DNA of 64,000 nt from Lachnospiraceae bacterium OF09-6 (GTDB lineage: Bacteria; Bacillota; Clostridia; Lachnospirales; Lachnospiraceae): NCBI GenBank assembly GCA_003435055.1, contig QUMM01000015.1:7058-71057 (forward strand), given 5' to 3'. The notes below the pieces were generated by a model. The model made no database searches. It was not told the DNA's origin and saw only the letters and a program-made list of their open reading frames with translations. Made by a program: the position numbers and the translations under genes. Of the stretch, positions 36,631 through 47,242 are shown in pieces. Every line of letters starts with the position of its first letter. Positions within the stretch are counted from its first letter, which is position 1.

Positions 36631-38187
36631 CTATTCTATGTCCACATCATATTTGTTTGTCACTTCTGCCAATTCATCCAGATCTTGCATTAGATGATTA
36701 CGCATCTTTATGAACACCGGATACAATTCTTCATACATGGCAGCGGCTTCTGTCTCTGGCTCTACCACCTTTTTACAGTGATACGCCTGTTGCACTGCTC
36801 CGGCAAAATCCTTATAAATTCCCATGCCATATCCGGCTACGATGGCATTTCCTTTAGGCGCTCCGCCATTATCTTCTACTACCTCAACCGGCATATTAAG
36901 TATGGATGCCTTGATCTTTAACCATTCTTCACTCCGCGCACATCCCCCGGTAATCCGGAATGTTTGAATCGTAGTGCCTGTTTTTCTGGCTTCGTCACAC
37001 AGTTCCCTCTGTACATACGATGTACCTTCATAGACTGCCCTCAGAAAATCTCCCTGCTCTGTGGCAATGGTGGCTCCTATGAACATTCCCCTCAGATTGT
37101 TATTCCACAGAGGAGCTCGTTCTCCCAGCAGATACGGGTAAAAGAACAGGCCTCTGCTGCCACATCTGCTTTTCTGAACCAGCTGGGAAATATGGTCATA
37201 GACTGATTTCCTATCCACTTCAGAGCCTCTCATTCCAAGAATATTTCTTGTCCATCTAAGGGCTTCCCCGGTAGCATTTACCGGTGCAAACAGAAGATTT
37301 GGTACTTCTTTTGTTTCAATCACTGGCTTCATCCACAAAATTGGCGACTCTTTTGGCGGCATATTCTGGCTGGCAAAAAAGGTATTGCTGGATGTCCCGG
37401 TTATTTCTGCTGCATCACCTACGTGAGACATTCCTACTTCTAATAATGCCATGGCAGAATCTACGCTTCCTACCATTACCGGAGTTCCTTTTGCCAGACC
37501 TGTTTCTTTTGCAGCCTCCCCCGTCACTTCCCCCAGTACCTGTTCTGCCCTGCTTACCGTTGGAAGCAGTTCAGCAAGAGGAACGTCCATGACCGCGGAC
37601 AGTTCCTGCGACCACTGTTTTTTCCGGATATCATAACACATGGACATGATCGCCTGCGTCTCATCCATTCCGTATTTTCCAGTCAGTTTATAGTTCAGAT
37701 AGATATTGGCTTTTACGATATGCCTTGTTTTTTTATATTCCTCTGGGCAGTGTCTTCTGAACCAGAAAATATTCATTGCCTGATAATAGGGATCTGCATA
37801 GACTCCAAAATGTTCTTTGATATAGTCCCGTCCCAGCTTTTCTTCCAAGATCCTGGTCTCTTCTACTCCTCTTCGGTCCATCCAGATATGGGCAGGCATC
37901 AGCGGACGACCAGCTTCGTCCAGCGGCAGCATTGCCATTCCCTGGGAACTGATGGAAACAGCTGCAATCTCCTCACTGCGTCCATGAAGTGTCCGAACAA
38001 TTTCCCGAATGACATACACCGTATCTTTCCACCAGATATCTGCGTCCTGCTCTGCCCAGTTTGCATGACGGGACAATATGCGATAAGTTCCGCGCTCTAC
38101 CTTTACCACCTGTCTTCCTTCCAGGTCGAAAAGTACGCCCTTTACCTGGGTCGTTCCCAGATCAATCCCCAATAAATAGTTTTTCAT
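36631..38187 (-). CDS. FGGY-family carbohydrate kinase
   Basis: A 518-residue sugar or polyol kinase of the xylulokinase/gluconokinase/glycerol kinase family. Seen: LGIDLGTTQVKGVLFD at residues 5-20, SSQGMAMLPLD near residue 101, DETQAIMSMCYD near residue 197 and the FGGY C-terminal signature region GGCARSEEWLKIKASIL near residue 425. Substrate cannot be read. With a RhaD-like aldolase, an Rbs importer and a DHA-type kinase in the same operon, it probably phosphorylates the imported ketose or polyol. GGAGG lies six bases upstream. Confidence 0.9.
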   Translation of the reverse strand: MKNYLLGIDLGTTQVKGVLFDLEGRQVVKVERGTYRILSRHANWAEQDADIWWKDTVYVIREIVRTLHGRSEEIAAVSISSQGMAMLPLDEAGRPLMPAHIWMDRRGVEETRILEEKLGRDYIKEHFGVYADPYYQAMNIFWFRRHCPEEYKKTRHIVKANIYLNYKLTGKYGMDETQAIMSMCYDIRKKQWSQELSAVMDVPLAELLPTVSRAEQVLGEVTGEAAKETGLAKGTPVMVGSVDSAMALLEVGMSHVGDAAEITGTSSNTFFASQNMPPKESPILWMKPVIETKEVPNLLFAPVNATGEALRWTRNILGMRGSEVDRKSVYDHISQLVQKSRCGSRGLFFYPYLLGERAPLWNNNLRGMFIGATIATEQGDFLRAVYEGTSYVQRELCDEARKTGTTIQTFRITGGCARSEEWLKIKASILNMPVEVVEDNGGAPKGNAIVAGYGMGIYKDFAGAVQQAYHCKKVVEPETEAAAMYEELYPVFIKMRNHLMQDLDELAEVTNKYDVDIE

Positions 38188-38200
38188 ACTGCCTCCTCTG

Positions 38201-39943
38201 TCAGCTGTGCAGTTTACCGGTAATATGACGGAATATCATGCCAAGTGCCAGTGCACCCGCATCCGGATGTCCCAGACTTCTTTCTCCCACTACACCTGCA
38301 CGTCCCATTCTTGCCACAATTTCCGCGGTTTTCTGTGCACCTGTCTCTGCCGCAACAGTTGCTTTTTCAAAAGCTTCTGCTATACTTTCTTTTTCCATGG
38401 ATGAGAGGGTATCGGCATACGGAACCAGTGCATCAATCAAAGTTTTATCTCCCACTTCTGCACCTTTTCCGAAAGAACGCTGTCCGGTTTTCTGTATGTT
38501 TCTGACAGCTGCCTGCATCATGTCTGCAAATTCTTTCAGACTGATTTCTTTCTTCGCTCCGACCTGACTGGCTGCTCCTAAAAATGCGGAACCCCAGATT
38601 GGTCCGGATGCACCGCCGCAGTATTCCACAATGATCATGCCGCATGCCTTCAGGAATCCACCTATGGTATCTTCCTGCATCAGATGGGACCACTCATTTT
38701 GTAGTTGTTTAAATCCTTTTGCCACACTGGCGCCAAAATCTCCATCTCCGGCAAAAGAATCAATTTCACAAAAATAGTTCTCTTTTTCGATAATGTATCT
38801 TCCCATTTCCGCAGTCATATACTGAATGTTATTCAGGGAAATCTTTTCCTTTTCTATCTTTCCCCATTCTTCTTCCGTAACAAATTTTCCTTTTTCTGAC
38901 ATAGCCAGCTCCGCATCTGTATACGGAATACATGAAACCGGTCCATCCACCCGAAATCCCGGAGCCATACTCGGATAATCCAGATATTTTTTCAACGTAT
39001 CATTCAGTTTCATGAACGTCAATGATGCCCCCATCATGTCAATACTTGTCATATAATTGCCAACAAAGCTTCGATATACCTGGATATTCGGGCAGCTGGC
39101 TAGTTTTTTTCTGACCGCATTGGCCAGTACATACAGTTCCTGCAACGGGGTACCCCCAAATCCATTGACCAGAACTGCCAATTCCTGTTCCGTATCTTTG
39201 TCCATCTCCAGGCTTGCCAGCAGATCTTCTGTCATTCTTCCAGCTATCTCATCACAGGATACTGCGGCTTCTCTTTTGATTCCTGGTTCACCATGAATGC
39301 CCACTCCATATTCCATTTCTCCATCACTGATCTCAAAGGTCGGCTCACCTTTTGCCGGAACAGTACAGGAACTTAACGCAAATCCGATGCTCTTTGTGGC
39401 ATTTACTGCATCCTGGGCTGCCTCTTTTACTCCTTTTAGATCCAGTCCCATTTCTGCTGCCGCACCGGCTACTTTATGCACCAAGACAGTGCCTGCCACA
39501 CCTCTGCGCCCAACGGTATACAGACTATCTTTTACTGCAATATCATCATTGACAATGACATACTCCACCTCTGCCCCTTCATCTGCTGCCAGTGCTGCTC
39601 CATTTTTAAAATTCATGATATCACCGCTATAATTCTTAATGATCAGCAGTGTTCCTTTTTTGCTCCTAGTCTCTGAAACTCCTTTATATACCTGAATCTG
39701 TGTTGGCGACGCAAATACATCTCCGCAAATTGCCGCATCCAGCATTCCTTTTCCCACAAATCCTGCATGAGCCGGCTCATGACCACTTCCACCGCCACTG
39801 ATCAGGATTACTTTTTCCTGGTCGATCTCTCTTTTTCTTATCACTTTGTACTTCAGATCACTGACCACGTCTGGATTGGTCATTGCTATTCCATTGCACA
39901 ATTCATACACAAAAGTATCAGCTTGATTCATGATCTTTTTCAT
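38201..39943 (-). CDS. Dihydroxyacetone kinase-type DhaK-DhaL fusion
   Basis: ATP-dependent kinase of about 580 residues for dihydroxyacetone or a similar small ketose. The DhaK part (1-330) has LISGGGSGHEPAHAGFVG near residue 42 and the substrate-linking histidine in VGIHGEPGI near residue 212. The DhaL part (about 370-580) has the Mg-ADP aspartates in FAGDGDFGAS, CGGASGPIWG and SLGHPDAGALALG. The start at 39943 (MKKIMNQ) has GGAGG seven bases upstream; an ATG three bases earlier and a frame from 39964 are less suitable. First gene of the sugar operon. DHA-type substrates with erythrulose-like relatives are both possible. Confidence 0.92.
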   Translation of the reverse strand: MKKIMNQADTFVYELCNGIAMTNPDVVSDLKYKVIRKREIDQEKVILISGGGSGHEPAHAGFVGKGMLDAAICGDVFASPTQIQVYKGVSETRSKKGTLLIIKNYSGDIMNFKNGAALAADEGAEVEYVIVNDDIAVKDSLYTVGRRGVAGTVLVHKVAGAAAEMGLDLKGVKEAAQDAVNATKSIGFALSSCTVPAKGEPTFEISDGEMEYGVGIHGEPGIKREAAVSCDEIAGRMTEDLLASLEMDKDTEQELAVLVNGFGGTPLQELYVLANAVRKKLASCPNIQVYRSFVGNYMTSIDMMGASLTFMKLNDTLKKYLDYPSMAPGFRVDGPVSCIPYTDAELAMSEKGKFVTEEEWGKIEKEKISLNNIQYMTAEMGRYIIEKENYFCEIDSFAGDGDFGASVAKGFKQLQNEWSHLMQEDTIGGFLKACGMIIVEYCGGASGPIWGSAFLGAASQVGAKKEISLKEFADMMQAAVRNIQKTGQRSFGKGAEVGDKTLIDALVPYADTLSSMEKESIAEAFEKATVAAETGAQKTAEIVARMGRAGVVGERSLGHPDAGALALGMIFRHITGKLHS

Positions 39944-40132
39944 CATATTTCCTCCATTTCTCAATCTATTCGAATTGTTTGTTATAGTAATTTACCCATG
40001 AATACAGTAATTTTTCAATATTTTTTGTGTAATGTGTTAATATATGACCATAAATATAAAGATTTTTCAAAGTGCTTTTATACATTTTTTAAATGCAAAG
40101 AGCCAACTCTTTACTTTTTCTTATACCAAAAA

Positions 40133-40180
40133 GAGAGTATTATCTTATAACGAATCTATCCGTTATAAGATAATACTCTC
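40133..40180 (-). terminator. Strong hairpin terminator of the ABC exporter operon
   Basis: A perfect 20-base stem (40133-40152 with 40161-40180) and an eight-base loop, followed on the minus strand by TTTTT. It lies between the exporter stop (40275) and the DhaKL promoter region (39944-40132, AT-rich). Confidence 0.85.
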
Positions 40181-40274
40181 AGATTGCTACTAATTACATC
40201 GAAAAATGTACTATACATCAAATCCGACGCTACTCAATTAACAAAAAATTTATCTGCATGAAACACGCTCATCC

Positions 40275-42033
40275 TCACCCTGCGAACTGACTTTCATACA
40301 GATTTTTATAGAATCCGCCTTTATCCAGCAGTTCCTGATGGGTACCCTGTTCGATAATATTGCCATCTTTCATAACCAGAATCACATCTGCTTCCCGAAT
40401 GGTGGAGAGACGGTGTGCTACAATAAAACTGGTTCTGCCTTCCATCAGGGATGCGAATGCCTTCTGGATCTTAATCTCGGTTCTGGTATCAATCGAAGAA
40501 GTAGCTTCATCCAGGATCAGCATTGGCGGACGGCATAACATAACTCTGGTAATACATAACAGCTGCTTCTGCCCCTGAGACAGGTTGCCCCATCTTCGGT
40601 AATCCAGGTATCATAACCCTTTGGCAGACGACGAATAAAACTGTGGGCATGAGAGGCCTTCGCAGCTGCAATGATCTCTTCTTCTGTGGCATCCGGTTTA
40701 CCCATAATGATATTATCACGAATGGTTCCGGTGCGCAGCCAGGTCTCCTGCAGTACCATACCAAATCCGGCACGAAGACTGCTTCTGGTCAGGTCTCTTA
40801 CATCAGTTCCTTCTACGGCGATTGAGCTCCGGTCACATCATAAAAACGCATCAACAGATTGATCAGTGTGGTCTTTCCACATCCGGTCGGTCCTACAATG
40901 GCGATTCTCTGTCCCGGTTTTACCTGCAGATTCAGATTCTGGATCAGCTTCTGCTCCGGAACATAAGAAAACTTCACATCTTTTAACTCAATATTCCCTT
41001 TTACATCTGTCAAAGTCACTGCATTGTCTGCTTCTGGAATCTGCGGTTCTTCTTCGATCAGATCAAAGATTCTTCCTGCACAGGCAATGGCATTCTGCAA
41101 TTCTGTGACTACACCGGATATCTCGTTAAACGGCTTGGTATACTGATTGGCATAGCTGAGGAAACAGGTCAGCTGTCCTACGCTAAGACGTCCCTGAATA
41201 GCAGAAAATGCACCGGTAATTCCCACACCTGCATATACCAGACTGTTGACAAATCGTGTTGACGGGTTCGTAATCGAGGAAAAGAAAATGGCTCTTAAAG
41301 AACACTTCTGCAGGCGGTCATTGATCTCGTCAAACCTCTGTAATACATGCTCGCTCTGTCCAAATGCCTGTACGACTTTCTGATTGCCGATCATCTCATC
41401 AATCAGCCCGGTCTGCTCTGCTCTGGTCTCTGACTGAAGTTTGAACATGGCATAGGTTCTCTTTGCGATAAATCCCGCTACAAAGAAGGACACCGGGGTG
41501 ATCAGCACAACCACCAGAGTGATCTTCACATTCACGGAAAGCATAAATCCAAGTGTTCCGAGAATTGTAGCCACACCGGTAAATAACTGGGTAAATCCCA
41601 TCAGCAGACCATCTGCGAACTGATCTACATCCGCAATGACACGACTGACAATCTCACCATAAGAGTGTCCATCGATATATTTCAATGGCAGAATCTCAAT
41701 TTTCTGAAATGCTTCATTTCGCACATCCTGCACAATCTGATAGGTCATCTTGTTATTACAGATATTCATCAGCCACTGGGCAAACGCTGTGATGGCGATA
41801 CATACACCGATCCTGATCAGGATCTGGAACACTCCCGGGAAATTCACCTTCCCCGGTGCTACGATATCATCCACTGCCGCTCCGGTCAGCTTCGGTATAT
41901 ACAGGGTCAGTGCCACGGTCACTGCCGCCAGGAAAATGGTAAACAGCAGATAAATGCGATACTTTCCAAGGTAACGGAACACTTTCTTCAACGTCTCACT
42001 CTGTTTTGTCTTGTCTTTATTTGTCTGTGCCAT
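40275..42033 (-). CDS. Heterodimeric ABC exporter subunit, canonical half (two frame breaks)
   Basis: Fused membrane-ATPase half-transporter of about 586 residues. An ABC type-1 membrane domain spans 25-310 and the nucleotide-binding domain follows, with Walker A VGPTGCGKTT, signature NLSQGQKQ, Walker B MLILDEATSSID and switch histidine FIVAHRLST, all consensus. Two single-base losses break the frame, at 40823-40828 (GGAGCTCAATC) and 40584-40591 (GGGGCAAC). Every domain part is present in a consistent order. It overlaps the partner gene end by 17 bases. Exports an unknown drug, lipid or peptide. Confidence 0.9.
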
Positions 42034-43774
42034 GATCCGTCACCCCTTTCTTCTCTTTCTCGAACTGAGATTCATAGATCTCACGATAGATCTCACAGCT
42101 TTCCATCAGTTCTGCATGAGTTCCAATGCCAGTCAGTTCTCCGTCATCCAGCACCAGAATCTGATCCGCATACTGGATAGAAGAAGCGCGCTGAGATACG
42201 ATAAATACCACCGGATGGCTGTCCATCTGGCGAATCGCCTTACGCAGCTTCGCATCCGTAGCAAAGTCCAGCGCAGAAGCACTGTCATCTAAGATCAGTA
42301 TCTCCGGATCCCTTACCAGTGCTCTTGCAATGGTAAGGCGCTGACGCTGGCCGCCGGATAAATTCTTTCCATTCTGTTCAATCTGATAATTCAGGCGGTC
42401 TTCTTTTCCATCTACAAATTCCTTCGCCTGAGAGATCTCGATGGCTTTCTCCAGTTCTGCTTCTGTGGCATTTTCCTTACCCCAGCGCAGGTTCTGAGCG
42501 ATGGTGCCCTGGAACAGTACAGCTTTCTGAGGCACCATTCCAATATGACTGCGCAGTTCTTCCAGACGGTAGTTTCTGGCATCCTTTCCCTGAATACGGA
42601 CACTTCCTTCTGTAGCATCATAGAATCGCGGAATCAGATTTACCACAGAGGATTTGCCTGAACCGGTGCCACCAATGACACCAATTGTCTGTCCCGGCAT
42701 GGCGCGGAAACTGATATCCGTCAGCGAATCTTCTCCTGCTCCTGCATAACGCAGATTCACATGGTCAAATTCAACTACCGGTGTATCTGCTTCTCCCGGA
42801 TCCGTCCAGCCCTCGCTTCCTTCTGTCATTCCAGTCTCTTCTTCAAAAACACTCTGAATACGGTTGCCACAGGCAAATGCTTTGGTCACCGTAATAATCA
42901 GATTAGCCAGCTTCACCAGTTCCACCAGAATCTGTGACATATAGTTTACCAGTGCTACTACCTGTCCCTGGGTAATGATACCTGCATCTACCCGAAGTGC
43001 TCCGGTATAGATCAGGACAATCAATGCCCCATTGACAATGATATACGTTACCGGATTCATCAGTCCGGAGATCTTTCCTACAAACTTCTGCGCATCTGTC
43101 AGCATCTGATTCTGCTGTTCAAAACGCTGTTTTTCATCCGCTTCTTTATTAAATGCACGAATGACACGTACACCGGTCAGATTCTCTCTGGTAATTCCCA
43201 GTACTGCATCCAGATTAGACTGTACCTTACGGTATAATGGCATGGTAATCAGCATAATTCCAAATACCACCAGTGACAGCAGTGGAATAGCTGCCACAAA
43301 GACCAGCGCCGCCTTCACATCCACCGTAAACGCCATGACCATGGCACCAAACACGATAAATGGTGAGCGCAGAAACAGACGCAGCACCAGATTCACACCA
43401 GACTGTACCTGATTAATATCACTGGTCATTCTGGTGATCAGTGTGGAGGTTCCGATGGTATCCATCTTGGTGTAAGACAGCTTCTGAATATGTTCAAACA
43501 ATTCATGACGCAGCTCCGTAGAAAATCCGGTGGCTGCCTTTGCAGCAAAATACTGGGCGGTAATCGAACATACCAGACCAATCAATCCCAGTGCGATCAG
43601 TACACCCCCCATCTTCAGCACATAAACGCCATCAGCCTGTCCAATACCATGGTCAATAATAGCAGCCATAACAAGCGGCACAAACAGTTCAAAAGACGCT
43701 TCCAGCAGTTTGAACAGCGGTGCCAGAACCGTCTCTTTTTTATAATTTCTCAAATACTTTAAAAGTGCTCTCAA
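42017..43774 (-). CDS. Heterodimeric ABC exporter subunit with a degenerate catalytic site
   Basis: Half-transporter of about 585 residues with an ABC type-1 membrane domain and an ATPase domain: Walker A GGTGSGKSS, signature NLSGGQRQR. Walker B reads LILDDSASALD, with aspartate where the catalytic glutamate normally lies, and the switch segment reads IVSQRASS with glutamine instead of histidine. So this half has the non-catalytic site typical of heterodimeric exporters, pairing with the canonical subunit at 40275-42033. I prefer the TTG at 43774 (start LRALLKYLRNYKK), which has AGGGG about eight bases upstream; an ATG at 43804 lacks a ribosome site. Confidence 0.88.
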   Translation of the reverse strand: MRALLKYLRNYKKETVLAPLFKLLEASFELFVPLVMAAIIDHGIGQADGVYVLKMGGVLIALGLIGLVCSITAQYFAAKAATGFSTELRHELFEHIQKLSYTKMDTIGTSTLITRMTSDINQVQSGVNLVLRLFLRSPFIVFGAMVMAFTVDVKAALVFVAAIPLLSLVVFGIMLITMPLYRKVQSNLDAVLGITRENLTGVRVIRAFNKEADEKQRFEQQNQMLTDAQKFVGKISGLMNPVTYIIVNGALIVLIYTGALRVDAGIITQGQVVALVNYMSQILVELVKLANLIITVTKAFACGNRIQSVFEEETGMTEGSEGWTDPGEADTPVVEFDHVNLRYAGAGEDSLTDISFRAMPGQTIGVIGGTGSGKSSVVNLIPRFYDATEGSVRIQGKDARNYRLEELRSHIGMVPQKAVLFQGTIAQNLRWGKENATEAELEKAIEISQAKEFVDGKEDRLNYQIEQNGKNLSGGQRQRLTIARALVRDPEILILDDSASALDFATDAKLRKAIRQMDSHPVVFIVSQRASSIQYADQILVLDDGELTGIGTHAELMESCEIYREIYESQFEKEKKGVTDHGTDK

Positions 43775-43838
43775 AATATTTTCCCCTTTGGTTTTTCTTT
43801 TCATTATACTCGGTCATATGTTGTTTTACAAATATAAA

Positions 43839-45056
43839 TCACGAAAGATCCACCGTAACCGTCACCAGGTAATAGCCCCCGGTGAGGCTCAGAGAGCTGG
43901 TCTGGATAGAAAAATTATAACTTCCAAGATAGAGAGCATCCGCCACAGTGTTTAAGTAACCGTCCCGATAGTTCTCATCATGAAGAACTGCGTCATTGCA
44001 CTCACTATTGTAAACAGCAAAGCGAAATGTATGCTCCCCAGTGCCATATTGGATCATCAGATCCTGCATGGCTGCATAGTACTCGTAAATATCCGTAATA
44101 TGCCGGACAGATTCATAATCTTCCAGCTGAGTGAGGGAACCAAGTTCTGCCGGGAGACCGAAGAGCTGTTCGTAAGACCAGCCTGCTCCATCACAGACAG
44201 GAAGGAACTGACTGTCATCACTGCGCTGATGCGTCTGGAAAAAAGATGCATCAGAATCTGTACGGTTATATTGTGCATAGCTGATGAGCCCTGCGCTGGT
44301 AAGGCTGGTATCATCCCAGGTCAGATCCACATTTACATAGCTGCCATCCAGACAGACAATATTCCAGGCATGTGCCAACCAGGCAGCATCCTCTGCCGAA
44401 CTGTCCTGTGCAGTTCCTTCGCAGTAATAACATGGCACTCCCAGGCTTGTCATCAGATACTGAAATGCTTTGGCATAGCCTGCACATACCGTCTCCTGCT
44501 GACACAGGGCGCTGTAGAGTGTCTGGTTATAGCTGCTCTCCCCGGAATAGGTAATCAGAGAAGCCAGCCGGTCATGAACATATTTTTCCTGTTCCCAGGC
44601 AGGCAAGTCATACAGATCTGCAATAAGCACATCTTTCTGATTCTCTACCGCACTGCGGTTCGTCTCCAGATCATCTGCAAGTGAATTAAAATCTGCGGAA
44701 ATCTCCGTCACTTTTTCTGACCCGGAAAGTCCCTGCCGATAGCTATACTGAAAGCTTTCATCCAGCCAGAACAGCTGTGGCTGATCCTTGCAGATAGCAT
44801 GCATGATGCGGTTGGCAGAATCCAGGGAAATTCCCCTGCATGGCGCAAATGAAGAAATCCCTGCTGAAAATTCTTCCAAAGCCTGCTCATAAACATCCCG
44901 CTCATCCTCCGTCAGCTGCGCATAATAAATATAAAGCCGTGGATCAAGATCGTAGTCCTCTTCCTCTGCAGCAACTGTCTGAATGGTAAAAATAACAAAC
45001 AGAATCATATATGTGATTAAAAAAATTCGTTGTTTCAAGTAACTTTTATTCCTCAT
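43839..45056 (-). CDS. Exported transglutaminase-like (cysteine protease fold) protein
   Basis: A 405-residue protein with an N-terminal signal or anchor (residues 9-30, ending VAA-EE). The transglutaminase core shows the catalytic triad: cysteine in ETVCAGYAKAFQYL near residue 192, histidine in AHAWNIV near residue 232 and aspartate in VNVDLTWDD near residue 245. Such proteins in Firmicutes may act as cell-wall proteases or peptidases; the actual substrate is unknown. It begins four bases after malY, in the same direction. No strong ribosome site is visible. Confidence 0.82.
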   Translation of the reverse strand: MRNKSYLKQRIFLITYMILFVIFTIQTVAAEEEDYDLDPRLYIYYAQLTEDERDVYEQALEEFSAGISSFAPCRGISLDSANRIMHAICKDQPQLFWLDESFQYSYRQGLSGSEKVTEISADFNSLADDLETNRSAVENQKDVLIADLYDLPAWEQEKYVHDRLASLITYSGESSYNQTLYSALCQQETVCAGYAKAFQYLMTSLGVPCYYCEGTAQDSSAEDAAWLAHAWNIVCLDGSYVNVDLTWDDTSLTSAGLISYAQYNRTDSDASFFQTHQRSDDSQFLPVCDGAGWSYEQLFGLPAELGSLTQLEDYESVRHITDIYEYYAAMQDLMIQYGTGEHTFRFAVYNSECNDAVLHDENYRDGYLNTVADALYLGSYNFSIQTSSLSLTGGYYLVTVTVDLS

Positions 45057-45060
45057 AAAT

Positions 45061-46256
45061 TCAACAAAATACCCATTTTCTCAAACGTTCAAAGGCCTCT
45101 TCCACCAGTGTCTTTGGAAGTGCCAGATTCATACGGATGCTGTATGCTCCATGAAATGGTCTTCCATCCTGCCAGATCACGCCTTTTCTGACACCTTTTT
45201 TCTGCAATTCATCAATGGTCACGTCATGTGCTTCGCACCATTTCTGACAATCCAGAAACAGCATGTAAGTTCCCTGTGGTCTGGATACTTCCACTCCGTC
45301 AAAATGCTTTCGGATGTAATCGCAGGCATAATCCACATTTTCCGTCAGTACCTGGCGCAGTTCGTCTGTCCATTCCATGCCCGCCTGACTGTATCCACCA
45401 ATCAGGGCATACATAGACAGCACATTCATTGCATTATAATGAGAAAGGGACGATTCTTTGCGAATCCTTTCTCTTAAATATGAATTGTAAATAATATGAT
45501 AACTTCCTACCAGCCTGCCAGGTTGAAGGTCTTAGAAGGTGCATATAATGCAACCGTACGTATTCTGGCATCTTCCGAAATCATCTGGGTCGGGATATGT
45601 CGATAACCGGTCAGTGTCAGATCAGACCATATCTCATCCGAAACTATGTACACATCATACTTCTGATACAGCTCCATGGCTTTTTCCAGTTCCCAGTGCT
45701 CCCATACACGACCGCATGGATTGTGCGGCGAACAGAGAATTGCTGCATGGATATGTTCTTCTTTTATTTTTTTCTCCATATCCTCATAATCCATACGCCA
45801 GATACCAGCTTCGTCCTGCTTCAGATCACTGTGTATCAGATGATAGCCATTGTTCTCCATGGAATGGGTAAAACCAATATAAGTTGGAGCATGTACCAGA
45901 ATCTTATCTCCTTTGGAACACAGCACATTCATGGCACTGACCAGTCCACCGAGCACCCCATTTTCATACCCGATTGCTTCTTCTGTCAGGCCTGTCACAC
46001 CATTTCTGGTCTGATGCCAGTTGATGATTGCATCATAGTATTCTTTTCTTGGTTCAAAATAACCATACGCCGCATGTTTTGTTCTCTCGATCATCGCCTC
46101 TGGAATGGTCGGCACCGTCTGAAAATTCATATCCGCCACCCACATTGGAATCGTGGAAAATCCTTCTTCCACCTGTACATTCTCATATGGTATTTTATCC
46201 ACCGCAATGGCATCCATACCACTGCGGTCCATAATCGTTGTAAAGTCGTATTTCAT
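45061..46256 (-). CDS. MalY/PatB-type pyridoxal-phosphate C-S lyase (frame broken near 45514)
   Basis: Cystathionine beta-lyase-like aminotransferase of about 398 residues after repair, splitting C-S bonds in cystathionine or related thiols. Seen: PMWVADMNFQTVP near residue 38, HAPTYIGFTHSMENNGY, LCSPHNPCGRVW near residue 170 and the PLP-lysine region APSKTFNLAG near residue 245. The frame then shifts: GSYHIIYNSYLRERIRK onward is in the next frame. One base is missing in GCAGGCTGGTAGG. AAGGAG precedes the start. Confidence 0.9.
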
Positions 46257-46433
46257 TTATCTTTCTCCTTTTTTGCGTCCTATAACTATCTCTACTATAT
46301 GCTATTTCCAGACATGATGCAAATGCTAATCTTTCTCATTATATATTATCTCTAAATCCGTTTTTCTGGTTGTTTTTCCTGTTGCAAAACGGTACAATAA
46401 AAACAACACATTTATTAGGGAGGTTTTTCTATT

Positions 46434-47162
46434 ATGGTTATTTATCGTGCTTCAGACTATGCTTCTATGAGCCGAAAGGCTGCAAATATTATTTCCGCAC
46501 AGGTGATCATGAAGCCAGATTGTGTACTTGGGCTTGCAACCGGTTCCACACCAATCGGTACTTACAAGCAGCTGATTGAATGGTACAACAAAGGTGACCT
46601 GGATTTTTCCAGAGTGACTTCTGTGAATCTGGACGAATACAAGGGACTTTCCGGTGACAACGAGCAGAGCTATCGTTACTTTATGAACCACAATTTCTTC
46701 GATCATATCAACATTAACAAATCCAGAACTTTTGTACCAGATGGTACCGATCCTGACAGCGAACATGCATGTGCCAGATACAATGAGATCATCCGTGAAG
46801 TGGGAGGCATTGATCTGCAGCTTCTGGGACTGGGACACAATGGACACATCGGATTCAACGAACCGGGGTCTGCTTTTGAAAAAGAAACACATTGTGTTGA
46901 TCTAACCGAACGCACCATTGAAGCCAACAAACGTTTCTTTGAAAAAGAAGAAGACGTACCTCGCCAGGCTTACACTATGGGAATCAAGACCATCATGCAG
47001 GCGAAAAAGATTCTTCTGGTTGTCTCAGGCGAAGATAAGGCTGAGATCGTAAAGACCGCTTTCCAGGGTCCTGTGACACCTGCTGTTCCGGCTTCTATCC
47101 TCCAGCTTCACAATGACGTAACTATCGTAGCTGATGAGGCAGCTTTGAGCAAGATGGAATAA
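46434..47162 (+). CDS. nagB: Glucosamine-6-phosphate deaminase
   Basis: Converts glucosamine 6-phosphate to fructose 6-phosphate and ammonia. The protein has 242 residues, the Gram-positive length. Seen: LGLATGSTPIGTY near residue 33, NLDEYKGLSGDN near residue 63 with the catalytic aspartate and glutamate, and LGLGHNGHIGFNEPGSAF near residue 127 with the catalytic histidine. GGGAGG lies ten bases before the ATG. It is followed by nagA, with a palindromic repeat between them. Confidence 0.96.
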   Translation: MVIYRASDYASMSRKAANIISAQVIMKPDCVLGLATGSTPIGTYKQLIEWYNKGDLDFSRVTSVNLDEYKGLSGDNEQSYRYFMNHNFFDHININKSRTFVPDGTDPDSEHACARYNEIIREVGGIDLQLLGLGHNGHIGFNEPGSAFEKETHCVDLTERTIEANKRFFEKEEDVPRQAYTMGIKTIMQAKKILLVVSGEDKAEIVKTAFQGPVTPAVPASILQLHNDVTIVADEAALSKME

Positions 47163-47170
47163 AGCCAATG

Positions 47171-47216
47171 GGGACGGAGTTTTCTGGCTCTAAAGAGCCA
47201 GAAAACTCCGTCCCCG
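47171..47216. repeat. REP-like palindromic element, copy B (between nagB and nagA)
   Basis: A perfect 22-base stem (47171-47192 with 47195-47216) around a two-base loop, arms beginning GGGGACGGAGTTTTCTGGCT. It shares its arm sequence with copy A at 13276. Located between two genes of one operon, it should affect mRNA processing or nagA level. Confidence 0.85.
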
Positions 47217-47242
47217 CTGGTCATCATGAAGGGAGTTATCAC

